From Flavobacterium aquicola (GTDB lineage: Bacteria > Bacteroidota > Bacteroidia > Flavobacteriales > Flavobacteriaceae): a stretch of 64,000 nt of DNA. How positions within the stretch are numbered: position 1 is the first letter of the stretch; every line of letters starts with the position of its first letter. The stretch covers positions 83,461 to 147,460 of the forward strand of contig NZ_QUNI01000013.1 in the NCBI RefSeq assembly GCF_003385115.1, given 5' to 3'. The notes below the pieces were generated by a model, which was given only the letters and a program-made list of their open reading frames with translations, did not search any database and was not told the DNA's origin. Below, one piece after another: positions 8,688 through 16,056 of the stretch. The translations under genes were made by a program, and so were the position numbers.

Positions 8688-9137
8688 ATGCTAAACATCG
8701 TTCTCGTAGAACCCGAAATACCAAATAATACAGGAAATATTGGCCGTTTGTGCGTAGGCACCGAAAGCCGTCTGCACTTAATCCATCCGTTTGGATTTGT
8801 TATCAATGATAAAAATTTAAAACGCTCCGGACTCGATTATTGGGTACACCTCGACGTCACAGAATATCAAAATGTTGAAGAGTGGACGTCACAAATTCCA
8901 GACAAATCAAGAGTTTTCCTGATGAGTTCCCATGCCACAACATCCATTTATGATGCAGAATTCCAAGATGGTGACTGGCTTGTTTTTGGTAAGGAAAGTG
9001 TTGGTTTGAGTTCCGAAGTTATGGTTTTGTTCGAAAATCATTTAACAATTCCAATGTCACCGTTAATCAGAAGTTTTAATATCGCTAATTCGGTTGCATT
9101 TGTGGTTGGTGAAGCGAAAAGGCAGATTGGATTATAG
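8688..9137 (+). CDS. trmL: tRNA (cytidine(34)-2'-O)-methyltransferase TrmL
   Basis: 149 residues, a minimal SPOUT (trefoil-knot) methyltransferase. Motif 1 is EPEIPNNTGNIGRLC (residues 8-22), motif 2 is LVFGKESVGLS (about 102-112), and motif 3 is IPMSPLIRSFNIANSVAFV (about 122-140), whose N-x-A-N-S-V-A is diagnostic. The enzyme methylates the wobble ribose of tRNA-Leu isoacceptors using SAM. Length equals the family standard. Confidence 0.93.
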   Translation: MLNIVLVEPEIPNNTGNIGRLCVGTESRLHLIHPFGFVINDKNLKRSGLDYWVHLDVTEYQNVEEWTSQIPDKSRVFLMSSHATTSIYDAEFQDGDWLVFGKESVGLSSEVMVLFENHLTIPMSPLIRSFNIANSVAFVVGEAKRQIGL

Positions 9138-9201
9138 TTTATTAATGATTTTTGTCTAGTGGTTATTGATGGGTTAATGTGTTTTTTTAAATGAAATTGC
9201 A

Positions 9202-9209
9202 TATATTTG
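9202..9209 (+). promoter_or_regulatory. -7 element TATATTTG before the methyltransferase gene
   Basis: Exact TAnnTTTG match 31 bases before the ATG at 9241. A -33 element is not obvious. Confidence 0.5.
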
Positions 9210-9240
9210 AGATAAGCATTATATCTTAAAATCTCTTTTT

Positions 9241-10848
9241 ATGATAGACAACGTTTCCTTAAGAAGTACCATTTTCAAACACCTCGATGGCTTAGTTACG
9301 GCACCAGTTGCTTATGCTCTTCATAAAAAAGGAGTCTTAGCTTATATCTTAGAAAGAAAAGAAATATGTCTTTCTGAACTTTCTTCAAAGTTCAAAACCA
9401 GTGAAGGTTATTTAAATGTGGCTTTACGTGTTTTGGCTTCACAAGGTTTTCTCGATTATTATATCAACACTAAAACTGATCTGATTGCATTTCGCATTAA
9501 TGAAAAAAGTGAAATTGCTTTTTCATTGTTTCCATTGTATAAAGATGTTGTGGAGCTGTTGGAATTTTCAAATGATTTACGCCCAAAATTATTTGAAGGT
9601 GAGGTTTTCAACCGAATGAAATTAATATTTGAAAAATACCAAAATAATTACGGGATTTCGTTTTCCGAAGATGCATTAACAAATGAAATGCAGCATCAGA
9701 TCCTGATACATATTGAGGGATTTCTAGTGGGACAAATAACGGTTCATTTGGGAATGAGCGGAATGTTTCATAAATATTTTATGGAAATATCGTTTAGCCC
9801 CGAAGAGTTTCATAAATCACCCGAAAATTTTAAAACTGTTCTTAATTTTTTGACACATTTGGGATGGTTTTCCAGAAAAAATGGAAATTATCAGTTTACT
9901 GAAACTGGATTGTTTTTTGCAAAAAGAGCTTCGGCGTACGGCGTTACAGTTTCGTATTTACCCACTTTTAGAAAAATGGACGAATTGATTTTTGGAAATC
10001 CTTCAGTTTTAAGAATTGTAGGCGAAGGAGAAGATGAAATTCATGTTGACCGCGAAATGAATGTGTGGGGAAGCGGTGGTGCGCACGATACGTATTTTAA
10101 AGTTGTGGATGAAATTCTCATCAAATTATTCAATTTGCCTATTGCTGAACAGCCCAAAGGAATCCTTGATATGGGTTGTGGAAATGGTGCTTTTTTGGAA
10201 CATGTTTTTGATGTGATTGACCGCCAGACGCTGAGAGGAAAAATGCTGGACAAATACCCTTTGTTTCTGGTGGGTGCCGATTATAATCAAGCCGCTCTTA
10301 AAGTTACCCGTGCCAATTTAATCAAAGCCGATATTTGGGCCAAAGTAATTTGGGGAGACATTGGACGTCCGGATTTGTTAGCCGATGATTTAAAAGAAAA
10401 TTATAATATCGATTTAAAAGATTTGCTGAATGTGAGAACTTTTCTAGATCACAACCGAATTTGGGAAATGCCAAAACAAATTTCAATAGATAGAATTAGC
10501 AGTTCGACCGGCGCATTTGCACACAGAGGTGTTCGAATAAGCAATAATTTAGTGGAAGATAATTTATTGGAACACTTCAAAAAATGGTCGCCCTATGTTC
10601 ATAAATTCGGCTTGCTGATAATCGAGCTGCATACCGTTGCGCCTCAAATAACAGCATTAAACCTTGGAAAAACAGCTGTAACGGCTTATGATGCGACCCA
10701 TGGGTTTTCGGATCAATATATTGTAGAAATTGAAGTACTGCACAAAATTGCCTTTGAGGCTGGATTATTCCCTGATCCTGACTATTTCAAAAAATTCCCT
10801 GATTCTGAAATGGCAACTGTGAGTATTAATTTACTGAAAGGAGTTTAA
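9241..10848 (+). CDS. Large class I SAM-dependent methyltransferase, possibly AprA-related
   Basis: 535 residues. The N-terminal region (about 15-80) looks like the winged-helix dimerisation domain of small-molecule O-methyltransferases (GLVTAPVAYALHKKGVL, then SEGYLNVALRVLASQGFL). A second helical winged-helix-like part follows (about 190-235, VLNFLTHLGWFSRKNGNYQFTETG). The methyltransferase core begins at about 300 with motif I ILDMGCGNGAFLEHV, then LVGADYNQAALKVTRANL and a GDIGRP segment. The order and size recall the AprA-type methyltransferase of polyketide loading modules, but that is a memory-based suggestion only. It is a single gene with its own -7 box; the substrate is unknown and no biosynthetic partners are adjacent. 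Confidence 0.7.
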   Translation: MIDNVSLRSTIFKHLDGLVTAPVAYALHKKGVLAYILERKEICLSELSSKFKTSEGYLNVALRVLASQGFLDYYINTKTDLIAFRINEKSEIAFSLFPLYKDVVELLEFSNDLRPKLFEGEVFNRMKLIFEKYQNNYGISFSEDALTNEMQHQILIHIEGFLVGQITVHLGMSGMFHKYFMEISFSPEEFHKSPENFKTVLNFLTHLGWFSRKNGNYQFTETGLFFAKRASAYGVTVSYLPTFRKMDELIFGNPSVLRIVGEGEDEIHVDREMNVWGSGGAHDTYFKVVDEILIKLFNLPIAEQPKGILDMGCGNGAFLEHVFDVIDRQTLRGKMLDKYPLFLVGADYNQAALKVTRANLIKADIWAKVIWGDIGRPDLLADDLKENYNIDLKDLLNVRTFLDHNRIWEMPKQISIDRISSSTGAFAHRGVRISNNLVEDNLLEHFKKWSPYVHKFGLLIIELHTVAPQITALNLGKTAVTAYDATHGFSDQYIVEIEVLHKIAFEAGLFPDPDYFKKFPDSEMATVSINLLKGV

Positions 10849-10863
10849 AAAAAGAATTCAGAG

Positions 10864-11403
10864 TTAGTTGTTAGTATCCTGTCCCGTTATGGATAATGGA
10901 GCGGACTGTTGGGCTATGTAATTAATATAAGATTTTACAATTTTATTTACGGTTCTTTCCAATGAAGGTTTTACATCTTTGAAATCTTCTTTTAGTTTGC
11001 CTCCAGGTGTAAAAAAATCTGCCACTGTAGATTTCAAGGGAACCCTATCGGTATAAATTTCTTCTACAATAAATGTCAGCGTATATTTCTGGTTTTTACC
11101 AAATACAATTTTAAGACTATATTTGATATCAAAATTATATTTTACACCTATATTCCAATAGGAATAAGCATTTTTACAACGAGCTTCAATTGTTAAGGAA
11201 TTTTCAGTAACATCAAAAACATCATAACCATCTTGATTGTAATAAGGTGCCCAATCTTTAGACAGCTCTAATAATTTATTGATCGGTCGGTTGGGTGTTT
11301 CTATTTCAAGAGGAGCAAAACCTTTTGGAGTCATTTCTAATTTTGGTTGTGCCAAACTTATGGTTATCCAAAAAAACAAAATTATTTTAAATAAGTATTT
11401 CAT
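10864..11403 (-). CDS. Secreted DUF4468-like protein
   Basis: 179 residues with a signal peptide (YLFKIILFFWITISLAQ). The body shows an alpha/beta pattern with YSLKIVFGKNQKYTLTFIVEEIYTD and a C-terminal helix. It is compatible with the DUF4468 (TBP-like fold) envelope proteins common in Bacteroidota, although the family call is not certain. Function unknown. It lies convergent to the methyltransferase gene and 39 bases beyond the stop of the ABC ATPase gene, on the same strand as the ABC genes. Confidence 0.55.
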   Translation of the reverse strand: MKYLFKIILFFWITISLAQPKLEMTPKGFAPLEIETPNRPINKLLELSKDWAPYYNQDGYDVFDVTENSLTIEARCKNAYSYWNIGVKYNFDIKYSLKIVFGKNQKYTLTFIVEEIYTDRVPLKSTVADFFTPGGKLKEDFKDVKPSLERTVNKIVKSYINYIAQQSAPLSITGQDTNN

Positions 11404-11442
11404 CTTTAATAGTTTACGACTCTTACAAAGATAGAGAACTTA

Positions 11443-12228
11443 TTATAGATTTTTGAAAGTAAATTTCCCTTTTTCCTTATCAAAAAAAAGACTTTCATCC
11501 TTAAATATAGTGTCGAAAATCCCTTTTGATATCAAATTACAAGGTTCGTCCTGAACCACCATTTCGGGAGTCATAATTATCATTTCGTCGCATAATTGAA
11601 TAGCCATATCAATATCGTGAGTCGAAAATAAAATACATTTTCCGGTTTCGTGTGATAGTTTTTTTAAGAGTTTAAGTAACGAAACTTTGTGAAGTAAATC
11701 TAGATGGGTTGTGGGTTCATCCAGAATAATTAGTGGAGTGTCTTGTGTCAATGCTCTTGCAATCAAAACTTTTTGCAGTTGACCATCGCTTATTTCGTAA
11801 TATTTTTTTTGTGACAAATGACCAATTTGTGTCAGCTCAATGGCTTCCTGAACAATTTGAATATCAGCATCTGATAACGTCCCAATCCAATTTGTGTAAG
11901 GCTGACGCCCCAAAGCCGCCAATTCAAAAACAGTTAAATTACTTGGAGGTAATTTTTCGGTCAAAACCATGCTTAAATTTTGGGCAAGTTCCAATGGTTC
12001 GTAACTGGAAATTTTTTTATCATTCAATAAAACAGTTCCCAACAGAGGTTTTTGAATTCCGGTAATTGTGCGCAATAAAGTAGATTTTCCAATACCGTTT
12101 GCCCCAATCAAAGCAATTAGTTTCCCAGCTTGTAAATTCAAGTTGAGGTTTTCGGCTATAGTCACAGTTTCTTTTTTGGAAGTGTATCCAATACTTAGAT
12201 TTTGCGTAATAAGGATATTGTTTGACAT
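11443..12228 (-). CDS. btuD: ABC transporter ATP-binding protein, cobalamin/iron-chelate type (BtuD-like)
   Basis: 261 residues. Walker A is GANGIGKST (about 43-51), the signature is YYEISDGQLQKVLIARAL (a variant with SDGQ in place of SGGQ), Walker B is LIILDEPTTHLDL, and the switch His is in FSTHD. The sequence groups with FecE/BtuD importer ATPases. It is the third gene of a minus-strand set whose order in transcription is binding protein, permease, ATPase. Substrate assignment to cobalamin rests on the adjacent cob operon, btuB-like receptor and riboswitch; a haem or siderophore substrate cannot be excluded. Confidence 0.85.
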   Translation of the reverse strand: MSNNILITQNLSIGYTSKKETVTIAENLNLNLQAGKLIALIGANGIGKSTLLRTITGIQKPLLGTVLLNDKKISSYEPLELAQNLSMVLTEKLPPSNLTVFELAALGRQPYTNWIGTLSDADIQIVQEAIELTQIGHLSQKKYYEISDGQLQKVLIARALTQDTPLIILDEPTTHLDLLHKVSLLKLLKKLSHETGKCILFSTHDIDMAIQLCDEMIIMTPEMVVQDEPCNLISKGIFDTIFKDESLFFDKEKGKFTFKNL

Positions 12229-12301
12229 ACTTTATTTTAATTTTTTCAGCCCAAAACTTTGCGAACTTTGCGTAATTCTTTGTGCACTTTGCGGTTAAAT
12301 C

Positions 12302-13330
12302 CTATTTAAAATTCCGCTTTCGAATCAACAACCAAATGACAATTGGAGCACCCAATATCGAAGTAATCGCATTAATAGGCAACGTAATTTCCATTCCCGG
12401 CATTTGGGAGACAACATCACAAATCAACATAATTCCCGCTCCAAAAAGCAATGTACTCCAAAATAAAACAGTATGGTTACTCGTCTGAAAAACTAATTTG
12501 GCAATATGAGGAACTGCTAATCCCACAAAAGCAATTGGACCTGCATAGGCAGTAATACTTCCCGCCAAAATGCTGGTGGCTAATATGATGATAAGTCGCG
12601 CTTTGTTGAAATTCAATCCCATACTCTTAGCGTAGTTTTCGCCAAGCAGTAAAGCATTCAATGGTTTTATACTGAGTAAGCTCAGAAATAATCCTAGTAA
12701 CACACAAATCGTCAAAATAAGAATGGAAGTCCAAGATAAATTGCCAAGATTTCCCATTGACCAAAAAGTGAATTTTTGCAATTGTTCAGCTGAACTAAAA
12801 TAAGTAAGAACCCCAACAACTGCACTAGTAAAACTGCCAAACATCAGCCCGACAATCAGGATAGCCATCGTATCTCTCAAGCGTTGCGAAACCAATAAAA
12901 CCAGCAACAAAACAGAGGTACTTCCTAAAGTTGAAGCCAAAACAATTCCATAGGGAGATAATAAAACGCCACTCAAAAACGAAGGAACTACACTCGCTCC
13001 CAAAATCACAAAAGCAACCCCTAAACTCGCCCCAGAACTAAGTCCTAAAACATAAGGTCCAGCAAGCGGATTTCGAAATAAAGTTTGCATCAATAATCCG
13101 CTTATCGAAAGTCCCATTCCGACCAAAACTGCCGTAATCGCTTTTGGTAAACGATAGTTGATAATAATGTATTCCCAAGTTGATTTACTCGATTGTCCTC
13201 CTGTCAAACTAGTATAAACTTCTTTGAAAGGAATAGTAATCGACCCCAAACTGATGTTTACAAAAAACAGAATAATCAGCCCTAAAAAAAGGAATGAGAA
13301 TAAGATCGTATTTCGTTTTGGATTGTTCAA
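12302..13330 (-). CDS. btuC: FecCD-family ABC permease (BtuC-like)
   Basis: 342 residues, about nine to ten hydrophobic helices. Family segments visible are YRLPKAITAVLVGMGLSISGLLMQTLFRNPLAGPYVLG near residues 54-91 and FVGLAVPHIAKLVF near 268-281, the conserved coupling region for the ATPase. It forms the inner-membrane channel of a corrinoid or iron-chelate importer with the flanking genes. A 12-bp palindrome sits in the 62 bases between this gene and the upstream binding-protein gene. Confidence 0.88.
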   Translation of the reverse strand: MNNPKRNTILFSFLFLGLIILFFVNISLGSITIPFKEVYTSLTGGQSSKSTWEYIIINYRLPKAITAVLVGMGLSISGLLMQTLFRNPLAGPYVLGLSSGASLGVAFVILGASVVPSFLSGVLLSPYGIVLASTLGSTSVLLLVLLVSQRLRDTMAILIVGLMFGSFTSAVVGVLTYFSSAEQLQKFTFWSMGNLGNLSWTSILILTICVLLGLFLSLLSIKPLNALLLGENYAKSMGLNFNKARLIIILATSILAGSITAYAGPIAFVGLAVPHIAKLVFQTSNHTVLFWSTLLFGAGIMLICDVVSQMPGMEITLPINAITSILGAPIVIWLLIRKRNFK

Positions 13331-13347
13331 TTCTATTTTGTTTGCTG

Positions 13348-13380
13348 AGATCTAACAGGTTTTTAAAACCTGTTAGGTCT
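13348..13380. repeat. Intercistronic palindrome
   Basis: CTAACAGGTTTT at 13352-13363 pairs with its complement at 13365-13376, separated by a single T. It lies inside the ABC operon between the binding-protein and permease genes, where such hairpins can protect or attenuate the upstream mRNA. Confidence 0.7.
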
Positions 13381-13392
13381 GTCGAGTAATAT

Positions 13393-14535
13393 TTAATTCA
13401 GTTTTTGTGCAAAAGTAAAAGTATAATCAGGAAGCAATTCCGGATGAAAAATTTTGATGTAATCTTTCAATACCAAATCAGGCCGGGCAGGGGATAATTC
13501 GTAGAAAATTGTACCACCAGTAGCTCCCATTTTTGCTTCAAATGTGTAAATATTTTTATTAATAAAAGCATCAAATTGACTGTAATGTGGGTTAGCTTTT
13601 TCCAGTTCCGACAATGATTTGAAAGAGCCAGTTGCAATCCAAAAATTGGCCGTTTTGGCTTTGTCCAAAATGTTTTCAAATGACAGTCCAAGACTTCCCG
13701 TGCCTTCAAGATTTTTCCAAAAATAATCCGCTTTGGCATCTTTCATAAATTGGGCAACCCAACTGCTTCCGCGGGCTACATACCATTGATCTTGATACAT
13801 TGAACCATACAAAACAGTCGAAGTTGGTTTTTTATTGGCAACCAAAGCCAAAGCATTGTTGTATTCTTTTACAATATTGTCAAATAATTGATTGGCTTCT
13901 TTTTCTTTACCAAATAAAACGCCATAAAGTTTTAACCATTCAGCTTTTCCAAGAGGAGATTGCTCCATCCAGTCGGCTTGGATTAAAACTTTTAAACCGC
14001 TTTTTTGTAAATTTTCAATGCTCGGATTATTATTGTCAATGCCAAAAGTGACAATAAGTTCCGGCGATAATTCGATAAGTTGTTCGATATTGAGTTTTTC
14101 GTTCTGCCCCACATTTTTAACAGAACCGACATCAATTAAGGCTCTTGTTTTTTCGGATGAAACATAATCGGTATGCGGGAAACCAACCAATGATTTTTCA
14201 ACGCCCAACATTTCCAAAAATGGGATATTGGTAGTCGAAGTCACGACAATGGATTTCAAAGGAACATTAATTTGAGTATATTTTTGCAAGCTGTCTGGAA
14301 CAATTCCGTTTTTTTCTTTTAGGACATAAACGAAATTTTTAACCGCATCCGGCCAAGGATTTGAAACTGTAACTACACTATAGCCGTTGTGTTTGTGAAT
14401 GGCTAAACTTTTGGAATATTGAATGCTATTTGTAGTGTTAACAGCATTTATAACCTCTTTTGTTTCATTTTTTTTACATCCAATAAATGAAAAAAGAACA
14501 CAGATTAAAAGAACTTTGTAGAATGAAAATCGCAT
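13393..14535 (-). CDS. btuF: ABC transporter substrate-binding lipoprotein (BtuF-like)
   Basis: 380 residues with a lipobox ending FSFIGCKK (Cys at about residue 20). The body is a TroA/helical-backbone periplasmic binding fold: IVVTSTTNIPFLEMLGVEKSLVGF, IEQLIELSPELIVTFG, and a late helix with AKADYFW. This family delivers cobalamin, haem or iron chelates to FecCD permeases. In transcription order it is first of three with the permease and ATPase. No cobalamin riboswitch is seen before it, unlike the receptor gene at 19609. Its start is divergent from the CWC-domain gene. Confidence 0.82.
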   Translation of the reverse strand: MRFSFYKVLLICVLFSFIGCKKNETKEVINAVNTTNSIQYSKSLAIHKHNGYSVVTVSNPWPDAVKNFVYVLKEKNGIVPDSLQKYTQINVPLKSIVVTSTTNIPFLEMLGVEKSLVGFPHTDYVSSEKTRALIDVGSVKNVGQNEKLNIEQLIELSPELIVTFGIDNNNPSIENLQKSGLKVLIQADWMEQSPLGKAEWLKLYGVLFGKEKEANQLFDNIVKEYNNALALVANKKPTSTVLYGSMYQDQWYVARGSSWVAQFMKDAKADYFWKNLEGTGSLGLSFENILDKAKTANFWIATGSFKSLSELEKANPHYSQFDAFINKNIYTFEAKMGATGGTIFYELSPARPDLVLKDYIKIFHPELLPDYTFTFAQKLN

Positions 14536-14631
14536 ATATTATTTTTTTCGATAGCAACAAAGGTATAGTAAATTATAAATTTCTTCTTTAATTTTTACAG
14601 TAAAAAATAAGACAAACGTTATCTTTACAAA

Positions 14632-14994
14632 ATGAATATTATAAAAGTGAAGCATTGTTCTACCTGCCAAAAGGCTTTTAATTGTGGGGATACTCCCCAA
14701 GGCGAAGCGTGTTGGTGCAATGATTTTCCGCCTATTTTTGATCCGTTTGATATTGCCGATTGTCTTTGTCCAAGTTGTTTCAAAACCGCCTGTTCCAATA
14801 AAATAGACGAGTTTGTGGCAACCATAACTCCCGAAACCGCAATAGGAAACAAAGCTTCATTATTACCAGAAACAACACATATTATAGAAGGAATTGATTA
14901 TTATTTTGAAGACAGAAACTATGTTTTCAAGCCTTGGTTTCATTTAAAAAGAGGTTATTGTTGCAAAAGCGATTGCACGCATTGCCCGTATTAA
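14632..14994 (+). CDS. Cysteine-rich CWC domain plus DUF5522 protein
   Basis: 120 residues with thirteen cysteines. The N-terminal part (VKHCSTCQKAFNCG, then GEACWCNDFP and LCPSCFKTAC) is the cysteine-rich CWC domain, a likely zinc-binding module. The C-terminal part (YVFKPWFHLKRGYCCKSDCTHCPY) is the DUF5522 signature, usually a separate small protein. Here the two are joined. Function is unknown. The gene leads the plus-strand cobalamin operon (CobU to CobC) and diverges from the binding-protein gene. Confidence 0.8.
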   Translation: MNIIKVKHCSTCQKAFNCGDTPQGEACWCNDFPPIFDPFDIADCLCPSCFKTACSNKIDEFVATITPETAIGNKASLLPETTHIIEGIDYYFEDRNYVFKPWFHLKRGYCCKSDCTHCPY

Positions 14995-15025
14995 ATGGTT
15001 AATTATAAATTGTTAGTGGTTAATT

Positions 15026-15388
15026 ATGAAGGATAACATTGTTAAAGACAAAAGCTTTGATTTTGCAATTAGAATTGTCAAACTTTATCAATATTTGAGC
15101 AGTAATAAAAAGGAATTTATACTTTCAAAACAGCTTCTAAGATCAGGAACAAGTATTGGTGCAATGATTAGAGAAGCAGAACACGCCGAAAGCAAAAGTG
15201 ATTTCATTCATAAATTTGCAATTGCGCAGAAAGAAGCCAACGAAGTAGTTTATTGGTTGGAATTGCTAAAAGCAACTGATTATTTAAATGAAAAAGAATT
15301 TGAAACTATTTACAATGATGCAATTACAATTCTAAAATTAATCACAAGCATTCTTAAAACTTCCAAAAATCAATTAGTTTCAAAATAG
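15026..15388 (+). CDS. Four-helix bundle protein (23S rRNA intervening-sequence protein family)
   Basis: 120 residues, wholly helical by pattern. The family motifs are LLRSGTSIGAMIREAEHAESKSDFIHKFAIAQKEANEVVYWLELL (residues 38-82): the conserved RSGTSIGAN-like turn and KEA-E--YWL helix. These proteins were first noticed in 23S rRNA intervening sequences, but in Bacteroidota they are mostly scattered singly in chromosomes with no known role. The gene sits between the CWC gene and cobU and is bordered by related AT-rich sequences in opposite orientation, suggesting it was inserted into the operon. Confidence 0.88.
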   Translation: MKDNIVKDKSFDFAIRIVKLYQYLSSNKKEFILSKQLLRSGTSIGAMIREAEHAESKSDFIHKFAIAQKEANEVVYWLELLKATDYLNEKEFETIYNDAITILKLITSILKTSKNQLVSK

Positions 15389-15432
15389 GCTTCAACATTA
15401 ACCATTAACAATTAATCATCAATAATTAACTA

Positions 15433-15942
15433 ATGATATACTTAATAACGGGAGGGGAACGCTCCGGAAAAAGCAGTTATGCCGAAAATTTAGCCAAAGA
15501 GTTAGCCGAAAAACCATTGTATGTTGCCACAGCCAGAAAATGGGACGACGATTTTCAAAAACGTGTCGATCGTCATCAAAAGGGGCGTGATGAAAGATGG
15601 ATAAACATTGAAGAAGAAAAACATTTGAGCCAAATTGATTTCTCAGGCAAAGTGGCCGTTGTCGATTGTGTGACGCTTTGGCTGACGAATTTTTTTGTGG
15701 ATACGAAAAATGACGTTACTTTAAGTTTGGAACAAGCCAAAACTGAATTGGACGCTATCGCACAACAAGAAGATGCAACAATCATTATTGTAACTAACGA
15801 AATCGGAATGGGAGTCCACGCAGAAACGCACATTGGTAGGAAATTTGTAGAACTTCAAGGATGGATGAATCAATACATCGCCCAAAAAGCCGATACAGTT
15901 GTACTAATGGTTTCGGGAATTCCTGTAAAAATTAAAGGATAG
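15433..15942 (+). CDS. cobU: Adenosylcobinamide kinase / adenosylcobinamide-phosphate guanylyltransferase
   Basis: 169 residues, the standard CobU length. The P-loop TGGERSGKSSYAE is at residues 6-18. Other matches are RVDRHQKGRDERW with the guanylylated His region, and VTNEIGMGVHAETHIGRKFVELQGWMNQ, the conserved C-terminal segment. It phosphorylates adenosylcobinamide and then attaches GMP, giving adenosylcobinamide-GDP for CobS. First recognisable cobalamin gene of the plus-strand operon; a structured interspersed repeat separates it from the next gene. Confidence 0.95.
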   Translation: MIYLITGGERSGKSSYAENLAKELAEKPLYVATARKWDDDFQKRVDRHQKGRDERWINIEEEKHLSQIDFSGKVAVVDCVTLWLTNFFVDTKNDVTLSLEQAKTELDAIAQQEDATIIIVTNEIGMGVHAETHIGRKFVELQGWMNQYIAQKADTVVLMVSGIPVKIKG

Positions 15943-15955
15943 ATTTTGTAAATTT

Positions 15956-16040
15956 GGGCGTTACCACAAGGGTCGGGCTGTTCGCTATATCTATTGTGGC
16001 GAACCCCGCCACAATAGGATGTCGTTTCCATCCCTAACGC
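15956..16040 (-). repeat. Interspersed structured repeat, copy A
   Basis: The reverse complement of this 85-base stretch matches the copy at 28007-28091 along its whole length except in the central hairpin. The stem is 11 bp (15991-16001 with 16007-16017) and the loop, read on the minus strand, is GGGTT. The outer ends GCGTTA and TAACGC can also pair. It sits between cobU and the bluB-cobT fusion. A third, shorter relative is at 19179-19247. Confidence 0.85.
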
Positions 16041-16056
16041 AAACACACTGCACATA

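Noticed and set aside
14536..14631. Cobalamin riboswitch before the ABC binding-protein gene
   Set aside because: No B12 box or core motif is present in these 96 bases on either strand.
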